From Bacillota bacterium (GTDB taxonomy: Bacteria > Bacillota > Clostridia > Acetivibrionales > JAEXSP01), in NCBI GenBank assembly GCA_023453795.1, contig JAEXSP010000008.1, forward strand, positions 124,001 through 188,000: 64,000 nucleotides of DNA, given 5' to 3'. The position numbers and the translations under genes are program-made. The notes below the pieces were generated by a model. It did not search any database. It was not told the origin of the DNA and saw nothing but the letters and a program-made list of their open reading frames with translations. This document shows, piece by piece, positions 1 through 8,852 of this stretch; the first letter of the stretch is position 1; each line of letters opens with the position of its first letter.

Positions 1-1159
1 ATCTGCCCTGCAGCCTTAACGTCAGATCCCCGATCTCATCTATATAAATAGTACCGCCATGGACCATATAGGCTTTACCAAGCTTTTTATCTTCATCCGG
101 CTGAAAACCGTAGCCGAATATTTCCTTTTCAATCACAGTCTCTACTGTTCCGCTGCATACAATAGTTATAAACGGCTTATCCCTTCTTTTGCTTTCATTG
201 TGTATCGCACGGGCAAAAATTTCTTTTCCCGTACCGGTCTCGCCGTGTATGAGAAGATTTGCTTCGTTGTATGCAAATTTTCTGGCACGCTCCTTAACCT
301 TTAAAAAATCTTCATCCCTGCCGATGATATGATCAAACGTCAGGTACTGCATATTCTGGCTTTGAAGCAAATTTCTGTTTATATCCGTTACATCACGAAA
401 TACGAAAACGCTTGCGGTTTCCTGTCCTTCAATCACAATAGGGTATATTTTTCCGACAAGCCTGATCTTTTTTGACTTTACCCTTGCTATGTACTCGACT
501 TCATCCGTAGAGCGCATCCTGTTCTGTTTAAAAATCGCGAATTCTTTTATTTTCTTTAAATAGACAAGCTGTTCCAGGCTGTGCCCCAGGACTTGTTCGC
601 ATTTTGTGTTGATATGCATGATTTCCCGCTTTACATCAAAAATTATTACACCTTCACTTATGCAGTTTTGCAGTTTTTCAAGCAGCTGCAGCGAAAGGGC
701 CTGTTCCCTGAAGCTCCTGTATTCCGAAGCTTTTGCTGCGATAAGGCCTGATATCTGCTCCAAAAAAGATACAAAGTTTTTCTGTTTTACAAAAATATTG
801 TTCTTTTTATTTTCTTCAAACACTGCAAGAGAAATCACGCCGATCACTTCACGGTCAAGCAGGATAGGGCAGCATATTTCAAACTGCTCCCTGCAGTTGT
901 CTTTATTCATGCACTCCAGACACACCTCATCACTGCCCGGATTTTCCACAATAAGTGTACGGCGGTACTGAAGAACCCGTTTGAAGGCGTTTCCTTCGTT
1001 ATCGATATGTTTACCGATATTTACACAGAATTGTCCTGTTCCAGCTATACGCACCATGCACTCATCCACTATGTCAACATCCATCTCAAGTACGGTAGAA
1101 ATAGCCTGTGCATAATGTTGCACACTATCCTTAATGTTTGATATCAGAGATTCCGTCAT
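1..1159 (-). CDS. GAF-PAS-AAA+ transcriptional regulator (3' end outside window)
   Basis: This is the N-terminal 386 residues of an NtrC-like regulator; the C-terminus lies beyond base 1. Residues 1-150 form a GAF-like sensor with a cysteine-rich stretch (CLECMNKDNC then CCPI). A PAS-like segment follows (FDVKREIMHINTKCEQVLG), then an AAA+ domain with Walker A GETGTGKE and the Walker B-like IYIDEIGDL. The segment that normally holds the sigma-54 contact loop GAFTGA reads FGYGFQPDEDKKLGKAY, so the loop is absent. The start at 1159 has an AAGGGGG ribosome site overlapping the allantoinase stop, so the gene is the distal member of the allantoin operon. It may regulate purine-nitrogen use, but probably not as a standard sigma-54 activator. 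The effector is unknown. Confidence 0.8.
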   Translation of the reverse strand, partial: MTESLISNIKDSVQHYAQAISTVLEMDVDIVDECMVRIAGTGQFCVNIGKHIDNEGNAFKRVLQYRRTLIVENPGSDEVCLECMNKDNCREQFEICCPILLDREVIGVISLAVFEENKKNNIFVKQKNFVSFLEQISGLIAAKASEYRSFREQALSLQLLEKLQNCISEGVIIFDVKREIMHINTKCEQVLGHSLEQLVYLKKIKEFAIFKQNRMRSTDEVEYIARVKSKKIRLVGKIYPIVIEGQETASVFVFRDVTDINRNLLQSQNMQYLTFDHIIGRDEDFLKVKERARKFAYNEANLLIHGETGTGKEIFARAIHNESKRRDKPFITIVCSGTVETVIEKEIFGYGFQPDEDKKLGKAYMVHGGTIYIDEIGDLTLRLQGR

Positions 1160-1173
1160 ATCAGCGTGCCCCC

Positions 1174-2541
1174 TTACACTCTGCCGGCCAGGTTTCCGGC
1201 ATACCTTCCGCTGCTTTTACAGGTGATATCTCCATTCTCAAATACAAGCTTCCCTCTTATAATGGTCTTCTCTACCGCTCCTGTAAACTCCTCACCTATA
1301 TAGGGAGAAATCTTGTTCTTCGTCTTTATTTCACCTTTACTGAAAGTCCATTTTTTGTGCAGGTCAATTATCATCAGATCCGCATCTGCTCCGATTCCTA
1401 TTAAGCCTTTTTTGCCGTAAATGCCCGCTCTTTTTGCAGGATTGGCCGAAATGATCCTGGTCAGCCTCGTGAGAGGCATATTCCTCTTATGAACGCCCTC
1501 TGTTATAAGGACAGGCACAGTATTTTGAATGCCGGACACTCCTCCCCACGCCATCCAGATGTTGTCGTTCCCCTTGATTTTCTCGTTTTCGGTGCATGGG
1601 GAATGATCCGAAGTTACGAAATCCACTTTTCCATCCAGCACCTGCTTCCACAATTCATTTCTGTTACTGCTGCTGCGCAGCGGAGGAGCACATTTCAAAA
1701 GAGGTCCCTTCGCAGCAAAGTCTTCCTGGTCAAACCACAAATAGTGGGCACAGGTTTCAGCCGTTACTTTTATCCCTGCAGTTTTTGCCTCCTCGATCAG
1801 GTCAAAGCCCTTTGAAACAGATACATGACATATATGCCCCTTGCCTTCGGAATGTTTCAGCAGCAGCAGAAATCTGCTGATTGCTTCAAGCTCCTGTACT
1901 TCGGGCCGCGATTCCACCCACGCCATTCTGTCGGTCCTGCCTGCTGCTTTCAGCTTCTTTGCATAATATGAGGTTATCGCATCATTCTCCGCATGCACAC
2001 CAATAAAACAATCCAAGTCTCTGGTAAATTTCAAGCCCTCCAGAAGTATGGCATCATCAGCTGTGGCAAACTCCACTCCGCTGTTGCTCATAAATGCTTT
2101 AAAAGCAGTAATCCCTCTTTTGAATAATTCCGGAATTTCCTTCAGGTTGTTGCTAACCAGCCCTCCCCAGAAAATATAGTCTATTACGGCTTTTTCACCG
2201 GCAGCCTTGATTTTCGCATCAAGAGCGGCAGTGTCCGTCAATGGCGGAAGGCTGTTTATAGGCATGTCCCCAACGGTAGTTACACCGCCTGCTGCGGCTG
2301 CACTTGTCCCATGCTCCCAATCCTCCCACTCAGACCTTCCGGGGTCGTTAAAATGCACATGCAGGTCAATTGCTCCCGCCATAACGCATTTACCTTCGGC
2401 CTGCAGTATGTTATCTGCAGTTCCGTCAATTTCTCCTTGGGCTATTGAGACAATTTTACCCCCGGCAATACCGATATCACCTTTAAAAACATCATTCTCT
2501 GTTACTACTATTCCATTTTTTACAATACAATCATAATTCAT
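1174..2541 (-). CDS. allB: Allantoinase
   Basis: Cytosolic amidohydrolase (455 aa, normal length) that hydrolyses allantoin to allantoate. The binuclear metal site is visible in order: HVHF near residue 60, the lysine in FKAFMSNSG that is carboxylated in the family, GVHAEND, HICHVS, and the aspartate in TSDHSPC. The start has a GGAGGTG ribosome site. It sits between an M20 amidohydrolase and the AAA+ regulator in a tightly spaced operon. A dihydropyrimidinase is the main alternative, but the flanking allC- and allE-like genes and the PucR regulator favour allantoinase. Confidence 0.92.
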   Translation of the reverse strand: MNYDCIVKNGIVVTENDVFKGDIGIAGGKIVSIAQGEIDGTADNILQAEGKCVMAGAIDLHVHFNDPGRSEWEDWEHGTSAAAAGGVTTVGDMPINSLPPLTDTAALDAKIKAAGEKAVIDYIFWGGLVSNNLKEIPELFKRGITAFKAFMSNSGVEFATADDAILLEGLKFTRDLDCFIGVHAENDAITSYYAKKLKAAGRTDRMAWVESRPEVQELEAISRFLLLLKHSEGKGHICHVSVSKGFDLIEEAKTAGIKVTAETCAHYLWFDQEDFAAKGPLLKCAPPLRSSSNRNELWKQVLDGKVDFVTSDHSPCTENEKIKGNDNIWMAWGGVSGIQNTVPVLITEGVHKRNMPLTRLTRIISANPAKRAGIYGKKGLIGIGADADLMIIDLHKKWTFSKGEIKTKNKISPYIGEEFTGAVEKTIIRGKLVFENGDITCKSSGRYAGNLAGRV

Positions 2542-2565
2542 AAGTGCACCTCCGGGCTAAAGGAT

Positions 2566-3810
2566 TTACTCCATGGACAATTCCATCAAGGTATCTGCAA
2601 GTACAAAAACCCCATTCGCAATATCTTCAAAATCAGTCCATTCGTCCGGACTATGGCTGATACCGTTTCTGCTCGGAACAAATATCATAGCTACAGGTGC
2701 AATAAGCCCCATCATCATTGAATCATGAAATGCTCCGCTGATTACCTTCCTGTACTCCAGCTTACGTTTTCTGCAGCTTTCCTCTATAATACCTATTAAT
2801 TTTTTATCGCAGCTGACCGGGTAATCGTTGTTTCCGTCAGCTATGACTGCAGAGACGTTTCTTTTCCGTGCTACGCTTGAAATCATATTCCTCATGGCAC
2901 CGATGAGCTGCTGTTTGCTGTCAAAGTCACAATCCCTGATATCAACCGAAAAATTTACTTTCCCCGGTATAACATTTGATGCATTCGGTACGACCTGTAC
3001 CTTTCCGACTGTCACAGTCGTATATTCACTTGTTGATGTACCTGCAAGCTTCTCCAATTCCAAGGTGATTTCACTGGCGGCACAGAAAGCATCCCTCCTG
3101 TCCTCCATCGAAGTTGCTCCCGCATGAGACTGACATCCCGTTATCTCAATCTCAAAATTTGAATGTCCGCAGATTGTTTTTACTATTCCTATCGGAACTT
3201 TTTCCCTGTCCAGTATTTTGCTTTGTTCGATATGTAATTCGACTGAGGCGTAAATGTTTTTCCCACGGGCTTCTATTTGATCAAATGTGCTTGTGTCATA
3301 CCCAAGCGACTTCAATACGGCATATAATGAATTTCCGTCTACATCTGTGTAAAGCTTCGTTTCTTCAAGGCTCAGCCTTCCTGATAGGGCTCTGCTCCCC
3401 AAACATCCGATACCGAATCTGGTCGGCTCTTCAGAAGTATACAGCACCACGACTATGGATCTTTTAGGACGGAATCCCGCTTCTTTCATTATCCTAACGG
3501 CTTCAAGCCCTCCCAGCACACCGACTGTTCCGTCGAACATTCCCGCGTTGGGCACGGTATCCTCATGTGATCCGGTCCATACCTGAGGCAGCTCAGGCTC
3601 ACTGCCCTTATAAATTCCATATATATTGCCTATGCTGTCTTCCTCTATATCCAGCTCCAGCTTGCGCATCTCATTTTTTACAAATTCCCTGCCTTGCAGC
3701 TCAACTGGTGTAAAAAGCACTCTTGTAATTCCGAATTCAGGAGTTGAATTGAACCTGCTCAATTCCTCAAGCATTCTTTTAATATTGCCGATGTTATCAT
3801 TTCTGTTCAT
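2566..3810 (-). CDS. M20-family amidohydrolase, allantoate or ureidoglycolate amidohydrolase-like
   Basis: A 414-aa metal-dependent amidase of the AllC/N-carbamoyl-L-amino-acid hydrolase family. Metal-binding motifs are present: GSHEDTVPNAGMFDG (His and Asp), SEEPTRFG (Glu), ELHIEQ (His) and SHSPDEW (His). The usual GG before the bridging Asp is replaced by AGMF. It is one of two family members in the operon (the other is at 5569-6804). One probably opens allantoate to ureidoglycine; this one may act on ureidoglycolate, the plant-type second amidohydrolase step, but the sequence alone does not assign them. The second ATG at 3810 is preferred on spacing from AAAGG; the upstream ATG at 3816 is possible. 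Confidence 0.8.
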   Translation of the reverse strand: MNRNDNIGNIKRMLEELSRFNSTPEFGITRVLFTPVELQGREFVKNEMRKLELDIEEDSIGNIYGIYKGSEPELPQVWTGSHEDTVPNAGMFDGTVGVLGGLEAVRIMKEAGFRPKRSIVVVLYTSEEPTRFGIGCLGSRALSGRLSLEETKLYTDVDGNSLYAVLKSLGYDTSTFDQIEARGKNIYASVELHIEQSKILDREKVPIGIVKTICGHSNFEIEITGCQSHAGATSMEDRRDAFCAASEITLELEKLAGTSTSEYTTVTVGKVQVVPNASNVIPGKVNFSVDIRDCDFDSKQQLIGAMRNMISSVARKRNVSAVIADGNNDYPVSCDKKLIGIIEESCRKRKLEYRKVISGAFHDSMMMGLIAPVAMIFVPSRNGISHSPDEWTDFEDIANGVFVLADTLMELSME

Positions 3811-3831
3811 AAACATTATCCTTTACTGCAT

Positions 3832-4596
3832 TTATAGTATGACATCTCTGTTGCAATCCTTGGAATAAATGTAGGTAAATGCTTCACGTCCCACCCCATA
3901 GGAAGCCTGCGGGACATATGGGCCAAACCAAAGGAAGTCGTCCTTTTTTATACCCATCCAGTTATTATCCAGAAGATAAACTCCCTCTCCCGACAATATA
4001 TAGGCTCCATGCTCCTGAACATGAGTTTCGACGAACGGGTGGCAGCCGCCGGGCTTGAAGGACAGAATGTGCATATTCATATCAAAAGACAGATCGGTTG
4101 GAAGCAAATCCTTTATCAAAACATTTTCCATGCCTTCGTATATCCTGTATTCAATTTCATTTACATTACCTGTGATCACTTTTGCTTTGATATTACCGCA
4201 GGAGATGTATTTCTGCTTGTAAAGCAGGAATTCCGAATTCGTTCCAGAAATATTTTTAAAGCCAATTCCCGTTCCGGCCGGTGAATATGCGTATCCGCCT
4301 TCAGTAAGCATATATTCGGCATTGTCGATTGTAACTCTTAATTCCCCGGAGATGCAGAAAATAAAACTTTCAATTCCTGCCTCACCAGCAAAAGCGGATG
4401 TTGTCCCCCCATCAGGTCCGGCATTTACCAGATATTCCACAAAGCTTGCTCCCATTTTGGGAGAAGTCAGAATACTGATCCTGCAGCCGTTTATACCGGG
4501 TATTACATTGCTCACAAGCCCGTCTTTCGGAATAACAGCATAAAAGCCGGGTTTTACAACAGCTCTTGTCGACAGAAAATCTTTAGGATAACTCAT
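3832..4596 (-). CDS. allE: (S)-ureidoglycine aminohydrolase
   Basis: A 254-aa bicupin that releases ammonia from ureidoglycine to give ureidoglycolate. The C-terminal cupin carries the expected Mn-binding set: Glu and His in VETHVQEH and the later Gln in VPQASYG. The N-terminal cupin contains SGELRVTI. The length matches the family. A strong AAGGAG ribosome site precedes the ATG. Its position between two M20 amidohydrolases and allantoinase supports the assignment, and its presence implies that nitrogen is recovered stepwise from allantoate. Confidence 0.9.
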   Translation of the reverse strand: MSYPKDFLSTRAVVKPGFYAVIPKDGLVSNVIPGINGCRISILTSPKMGASFVEYLVNAGPDGGTTSAFAGEAGIESFIFCISGELRVTIDNAEYMLTEGGYAYSPAGTGIGFKNISGTNSEFLLYKQKYISCGNIKAKVITGNVNEIEYRIYEGMENVLIKDLLPTDLSFDMNMHILSFKPGGCHPFVETHVQEHGAYILSGEGVYLLDNNWMGIKKDDFLWFGPYVPQASYGVGREAFTYIYSKDCNRDVIL

Positions 4597-4608
4597 ATAA
4601 TCAACTCC

Positions 4609-5553
4609 TTAAACCATCACATTTTGCGGCGTTCCGTCCAGCCACTGCCTTACATTCTTCAAAACTATAATACTCCTCTTTTCAAGAGCTTCTTTTGTTG
4701 CAAAAGCAACATGCGGTGTTGCCACCACGTTTGGAACTGATAAAAGGGGATGTTCTGAATCAATAGGCGGTTCAGTCTCGAATACATCTATGCCTGCGGC
4801 AAGGATTTCTTTGTTTTTCAGTGCCTTAGCCAATGCAGAACTGTCAACTACAGGCCCCCTTGCTGTATTGATAAGTACAGCATTCTTCTTCATGAGCCTG
4901 AGCTTGTCTTCATTGATCAAACTTTTTGTTTCAGGAGTCAAAGGCACATGCAGCGATACAACGTCACATGTTGAAAGCAGTGTATCCAGATCAGTGTACC
5001 TGACGCCTTCCAAACCTTTTTGCGTCCTGCTGTAAGCATATACCTCAGCTCCAAAAGCCCTGGCAATAACGGCAACACGGCTGCCTATGGCTCCTGTGCC
5101 TACCACTCCGAATTTTTTTCCTTCAAGCTCAAAGCCGACCAATCCGTCCTTAGTTCCTTTTTCCCTTACAACCTTGTTACAGGGTATAATGTTCCTATAA
5201 ATGCTTATAAGCAGGCCAAAGACCAGATCCGCTACAGCCGCTGTAGAATATCCTGCACAATTGCACACTGTAACATTTTTCTTCCTGCAGGCATCCACGG
5301 CGATATGATCAATTCCTGTGAATGCAACAGAAAGCATTTTAAGGTTTTTGCAGCCGTTGATGACCTCTTCGTTCATCGGAAGGTTTGATACCAGAATAAT
5401 ATCCGCATCCTTGCCTCTGGATATAAGGGTCTCCGTGTCTGATACCCTTGTATCATGGTAAGTAATCTCTACACTGTCCCCCAGAATTCCTTCAGCCATT
5501 TCTAACAGCTTTTCTTTTGCAACTCCTAAAGGCTCAATAATCACTAGCTTCAT
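4609..5553 (-). CDS. D-2-hydroxyacid dehydrogenase (possible glyoxylate reductase)
   Basis: A 314-aa NAD(P)-dependent dehydrogenase of the D-isomer-specific 2-hydroxyacid family. The Rossmann motif GVVGTGAIGS and the catalytic triad Arg (NTARGP), Glu (DVFETEPP) and His (ATPHVAF) are all visible. Inside an allantoin operon the obvious substrate is glyoxylate, the carbon end product of ureidoglycolate breakdown, giving glycolate and reoxidising NAD(P)H. That is inference; phosphoglycerate- or hydroxypyruvate-type substrates are not excluded. The start at 5553 follows a GGAG site; an in-frame TTG at 5568 lies directly against the upstream stop. Confidence 0.85.
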   Translation of the reverse strand: MKLVIIEPLGVAKEKLLEMAEGILGDSVEITYHDTRVSDTETLISRGKDADIILVSNLPMNEEVINGCKNLKMLSVAFTGIDHIAVDACRKKNVTVCNCAGYSTAAVADLVFGLLISIYRNIIPCNKVVREKGTKDGLVGFELEGKKFGVVGTGAIGSRVAVIARAFGAEVYAYSRTQKGLEGVRYTDLDTLLSTCDVVSLHVPLTPETKSLINEDKLRLMKKNAVLINTARGPVVDSSALAKALKNKEILAAGIDVFETEPPIDSEHPLLSVPNVVATPHVAFATKEALEKRSIIVLKNVRQWLDGTPQNVMV

Positions 5554-5568
5554 TTTTAACATCTCCAA

Positions 5569-6804
5569 TCATGTATTCATTTTTACTACTATATCTTTTA
5601 CAACTTCAACTGCTATTGTTAAATATCTGCTGTCTGTGTATTCCTCTTCGCAGTGGCTCCTGCCATTCCTGCTCGGGACAAAAATCATAGCAGCCGGAAC
5701 TTTCGGAGCAGCCATGAGACTGTCATGCCCTGCGCCGCTGTTCATATGCATATATGAATACCCTTTGCTTCGGCAGCTTTCCACAGCCAGCTTTGTCAAT
5801 CCTGCATTCATCACTGCCGGTTTTACATCCAGTGTACCCTCAACCGAGTATGAGACATTTCTTTCTTTTGAAACCTCATGGATAACTTTTTCAATTTCAC
5901 CGTATATCTTCTGGATTGCCTCTTCCTTTTCGGCCCTTATATCCAGGCTGAAGCATACCTGACGGCATATGATATTTACTTCATTCGGAAAAGCTTTCAT
6001 GCTGCCGACAGTTGCAACTGCATTGGGGTATTTCCTTGCTATATCACCAAGCCTTGAAATAACTATTGCAGCAGCCTCCATGGCATCCTGCCTCATATCC
6101 ATGGGTGTTGTTCCCGCATGATCCGCCTGCCCCGTAATCGTAACCATTGCCCTTTTCAAGCCGACAATTGAGTCGACTATTCCTATGTCCTTACCGTATC
6201 TTTCAAGGACCGGCCCCTGCTCTATATGTATCTCCAGAAATCCAAGGATACCGCCCGTGTCCCTTTTAGCCTTTGAAAGTGCCTCAGGGCTCAACCCCCA
6301 ATTTTTCATAGCATTATATAATGTTATCCCTTCACTGTCCTTCAATGCTTTCATTTCACTTATATCAATGCCCTCCAGCAAAGCTTTTGCAGTAAAAAAT
6401 CCGGATTTGAAGCGTGCACCCTCTTCATCGTTTGTAGCTATTATTTCCAGTGAATGCTTTAAGTGCTGTTTTTCTTTCAAAAGCAGTTCGGCTGTTTGTA
6501 TACCGCAGATGACTCCTGCAATTCCGTCGTAAGCCCCGCCGTTTCTGACGGTGTCATAATGTGATGCAATTATAATCGTCTTGCTGCTTTCACCTTCGAT
6601 TCGTCCGACAACGGCACCGCTCTCATCCATAAATGCGTTAAGTCCGGCTTTTTGCATCTCATCCAGAATATAGCCGGCGGCCGCTTTAGCTTCCTTTGTA
6701 AACGGCAGCCTCGTTATTCCGTTTTCAGGAGTAGAATTAAACCGTTTCAATTCTTCAAGCATTTTTTCAATATTTGCTGTAATTTCTCTGCTAATATCAT
6801 TCAT
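5569..6804 (-). CDS. allC: Allantoate amidohydrolase (M20 family)
   Basis: First structural gene of the allantoin operon; 411 aa. It is the more canonical of the two M20 proteins: ASHYDTVRNGGAYDG, NDEEGARF, EIHIEQGPVLE and GRSHCEEEY supply the metal ligands of allantoate amidohydrolases and N-carbamoyl amino-acid hydrolases. The expected reaction is allantoate to ureidoglycine, CO2 and ammonia. The ATG at 6804 is preferred because AAGGTAAGGG lies just upstream. The in-frame ATG at 6834 sits at the end of the T-run of a terminator hairpin and would have no ribosome site. The gene is therefore downstream of a leader attenuator. Confidence 0.88.
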   Translation of the reverse strand: MNDISREITANIEKMLEELKRFNSTPENGITRLPFTKEAKAAAGYILDEMQKAGLNAFMDESGAVVGRIEGESSKTIIIASHYDTVRNGGAYDGIAGVICGIQTAELLLKEKQHLKHSLEIIATNDEEGARFKSGFFTAKALLEGIDISEMKALKDSEGITLYNAMKNWGLSPEALSKAKRDTGGILGFLEIHIEQGPVLERYGKDIGIVDSIVGLKRAMVTITGQADHAGTTPMDMRQDAMEAAAIVISRLGDIARKYPNAVATVGSMKAFPNEVNIICRQVCFSLDIRAEKEEAIQKIYGEIEKVIHEVSKERNVSYSVEGTLDVKPAVMNAGLTKLAVESCRSKGYSYMHMNSGAGHDSLMAAPKVPAAMIFVPSRNGRSHCEEEYTDSRYLTIAVEVVKDIVVKMNT

Positions 6805-6834
6805 ATCATTATCCCTTACCTTATTAATCAGCAT

Positions 6835-6874
6835 AAAAAAACAAGGGCATTGTTAATAAACAACAGCACCCTTG
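6835..6874 (-). terminator. Leader terminator/attenuator of the allantoin operon
   Basis: CAAGGG...TTGTT pairs with AACAATGCCCTTG across a 4-nt loop and is followed by seven T. It lies between the promoter at 6916-6944 and the start at 6804, so it must be read through for expression; it could also end pucR transcription. Confidence 0.75.
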
Positions 6875-6893
6875 CTGAGCATGTACACATCAT
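6864..6893 (-). promoter_or_regulatory. Possible ANTAR-type hairpins in the allantoin leader
   Basis: At 6864-6877 CAGC and GCTG enclose the hexaloop AAGGGT (A1 and G4), and the hairpin shares its loop and 3' arm with the terminator that follows. This matches the second hairpin of the nif, gln and amt leaders. The upstream partner is weak: ATG/CAT around a 7-nt loop at 6881-6893, without G at position 4. Confidence 0.4.
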
Positions 6894-6915
6894 TAAATTT
6901 TGTTATTTTATAAAA

Positions 6916-6944
6916 ATAGTATATGCTCAAAACGTAATTGTCAA
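6916..6944 (-). promoter_or_regulatory. Sigma-A promoter of the allantoin operon
   Basis: TTGACA (6939-6944), 17-nt spacer, TACTAT (6916-6921). Predicted start near 6909. A near-match inverted repeat, GAGCATATAC versus GTACATGCTC, brackets the -10 and could be an operator, perhaps for PucR. Confidence 0.8.
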
Positions 6945-7060
6945 CAAAATTGTCTTATTTGCATAACGGTTGCATGAATTTATGTCTATTTGGAACTAAA
7001 ACAGCATCATTTGATGTGCATGTTGCACAACCGATCTGCCAAAACTATCCTTTTAAAGCT

Positions 7061-8686
7061 TTATTCCAGCAAATCAGCAGCACACATTTCAAGGTATAAT
7101 GCAAAAAGCTCTTCCGCGTCTTCGAGGCTCATATTGAGAATATCCTTTATTTTATCCATACGGTGTGACAGTGTATTCCTGTGTATAAACAGTTTCTTTG
7201 AAGTTTCACTTGAATTGAAGCAGCAAAGGAAATATGCTTTCAATGTAGACAGCAGCTGAGTATTGTTCTGCTTGTCATACCTTTCCAAGCATTCGATATT
7301 ATCCATATATAGGTCCTTCAATTCATCCTGAGTACACTTGGACAGGAAATGATAATGGATGTGCTTTGAATATGAAGCTGTCAAGTCCCTCCTCCCAAGG
7401 CTCCGGCTAAGGATCATTGCGTCAACCGCCTCAGTATATGCAATTCGAATATCATCAATATGACCGTGACATCTACTCATACCGGCAGGAAGCTCAAGCC
7501 CTGTTTTTCCCTCAATTGAAGCTCTTAATTCTTCCGCAATGGCATAGGCAGATTTCTTTAAAACCGGATTTTCAATATTACTCTCGGCCAATAAAAAGAT
7601 ACATATTGAATTATTACTGCTGCAAACATATATTTCTTTTTTTTCTGTGCTATTTCTCCTGTCAGCCAGATAATTTACATTATTGATTATTTCCATCTTT
7701 TCTTTCTCTTTTATAACATTTTTTAATGAGAGAACTATACATATCCTTTTCTTTTTATAATCAAAGCCTGCCATATCGCATAGATGCATGATCTGCTCCT
7801 GAGACACCGTGCTTGTATTTGTAAGAAACTCCATAAAAAGCTCCGAGCTGTTTACCGGATATTTTGCATCTCCGGCTTTATGGCTTCTGTCTCTTTCCAG
7901 AGCCATTCCCAGAATTGTTCCCGCCTTTTGAAGTACAGAACAATAATAGTCGGAAAACTTGTCGGAATCATCCAAGATGCATAGAAATCCGTCCTCAGAA
8001 GGCAGTTTGCTGATAAAGAAAGTATTTTCCGATTTTCCGGCAGTTAATACCTGATAACCGGAGTCTTTTATCTGTCTTGTTTGAGGACCTGCTTTAAAAA
8101 CGTCCCCCCTGGAGTACGAACCGGAATATTCACCTGTCATAACCGCATCAACAAGTAACATATCCTTGTCCATAAGCAAGACCGGTTTTTCAAAAAAATC
8201 AGAAATTCTATAGAGCATTTCATATACGTTTCCCTTATTAAAGAACAGGAAAGACAAGTCCGCTATCAATTTTTGCTCACGCTGTATATCCATTGTTTCC
8301 AGTGAATATATTCCATGATAGACTGTTTTGCTTATATCTGAAAAGGGATAAAAAAACGGAATTTCAATAAGCGGCAAGCCTGCCTTCTCCGCTTCCTCTA
8401 TCATTAATTCCGGGATATTCTTAAAGAATCTCTTAATTTTTATGCATAAAGCCGAACAGCCTGCATCACTAAGGTCATGAATAATTTTGCGTTGTCTTTC
8501 AGGGTTGTCTTTAAATATATAGCCTGTCGTCAATACAAGCTCATTGTGTTTAATCCACTTTACAACATCCGGATTGTCCAGAATATTTACACTTGCAATT
8601 GGAGTATCCAGCTTGTCCGGGCATGTCACACACCTTAAATTATCAAGCTTGCTCTCATAAATCAGCCATTTCAAAGTTATAATCAT
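7061..8686 (-). CDS. pucR: PucR-family transcriptional activator
   Basis: A 541-aa regulator with the PucR N-terminal domain (residues 5-130, including ELVLTTGYIF and the GCSALCIK segment) and a C-terminal helix-turn-helix of the CdaR/PucR type (ETSKKLFIHRNTLSHRMDKI). Family members such as Bacillus subtilis PucR activate purine catabolism genes, which matches the operon next door. The start at 8686 is chosen because AAGGGTGA precedes that ATG by seven bases; the longer reading from 8722 has no ribosome site. It is probably transcribed separately, since a strong promoter lies between it and allC. Confidence 0.88.
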   Translation of the reverse strand: MIITLKWLIYESKLDNLRCVTCPDKLDTPIASVNILDNPDVVKWIKHNELVLTTGYIFKDNPERQRKIIHDLSDAGCSALCIKIKRFFKNIPELMIEEAEKAGLPLIEIPFFYPFSDISKTVYHGIYSLETMDIQREQKLIADLSFLFFNKGNVYEMLYRISDFFEKPVLLMDKDMLLVDAVMTGEYSGSYSRGDVFKAGPQTRQIKDSGYQVLTAGKSENTFFISKLPSEDGFLCILDDSDKFSDYYCSVLQKAGTILGMALERDRSHKAGDAKYPVNSSELFMEFLTNTSTVSQEQIMHLCDMAGFDYKKKRICIVLSLKNVIKEKEKMEIINNVNYLADRRNSTEKKEIYVCSSNNSICIFLLAESNIENPVLKKSAYAIAEELRASIEGKTGLELPAGMSRCHGHIDDIRIAYTEAVDAMILSRSLGRRDLTASYSKHIHYHFLSKCTQDELKDLYMDNIECLERYDKQNNTQLLSTLKAYFLCCFNSSETSKKLFIHRNTLSHRMDKIKDILNMSLEDAEELFALYLEMCAADLLE

Positions 8687-8802
8687 TGTAATCACCCTTA
8701 AAGACAGTTCATATTTTCCCAAGCGCTTATTACTCTATTCTATATTAATTTTTTTAAAACTTAAATATCATAATGCTATAATATGCATTATAAAAAAGGG
8801 TA

Positions 8803-8826
8803 AAAAAAAAGCCCTTGGGGGGCTAC
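8803..8826 (-). terminator. Terminator of the PilZ gene
   Basis: GCCC/GGGC stem with a short loop followed by nine T, just downstream of the PilZ gene ending at 8853. Confidence 0.85.
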
Positions 8827-8852
8827 TAAAGCGTAATATATTAAGAAGTACA

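Noticed and set aside
6835..6944. Purine riboswitch in the allantoin leader
   Set aside because: The leader before the terminator is only about 35 nt and lacks the conserved purine aptamer junction blocks.
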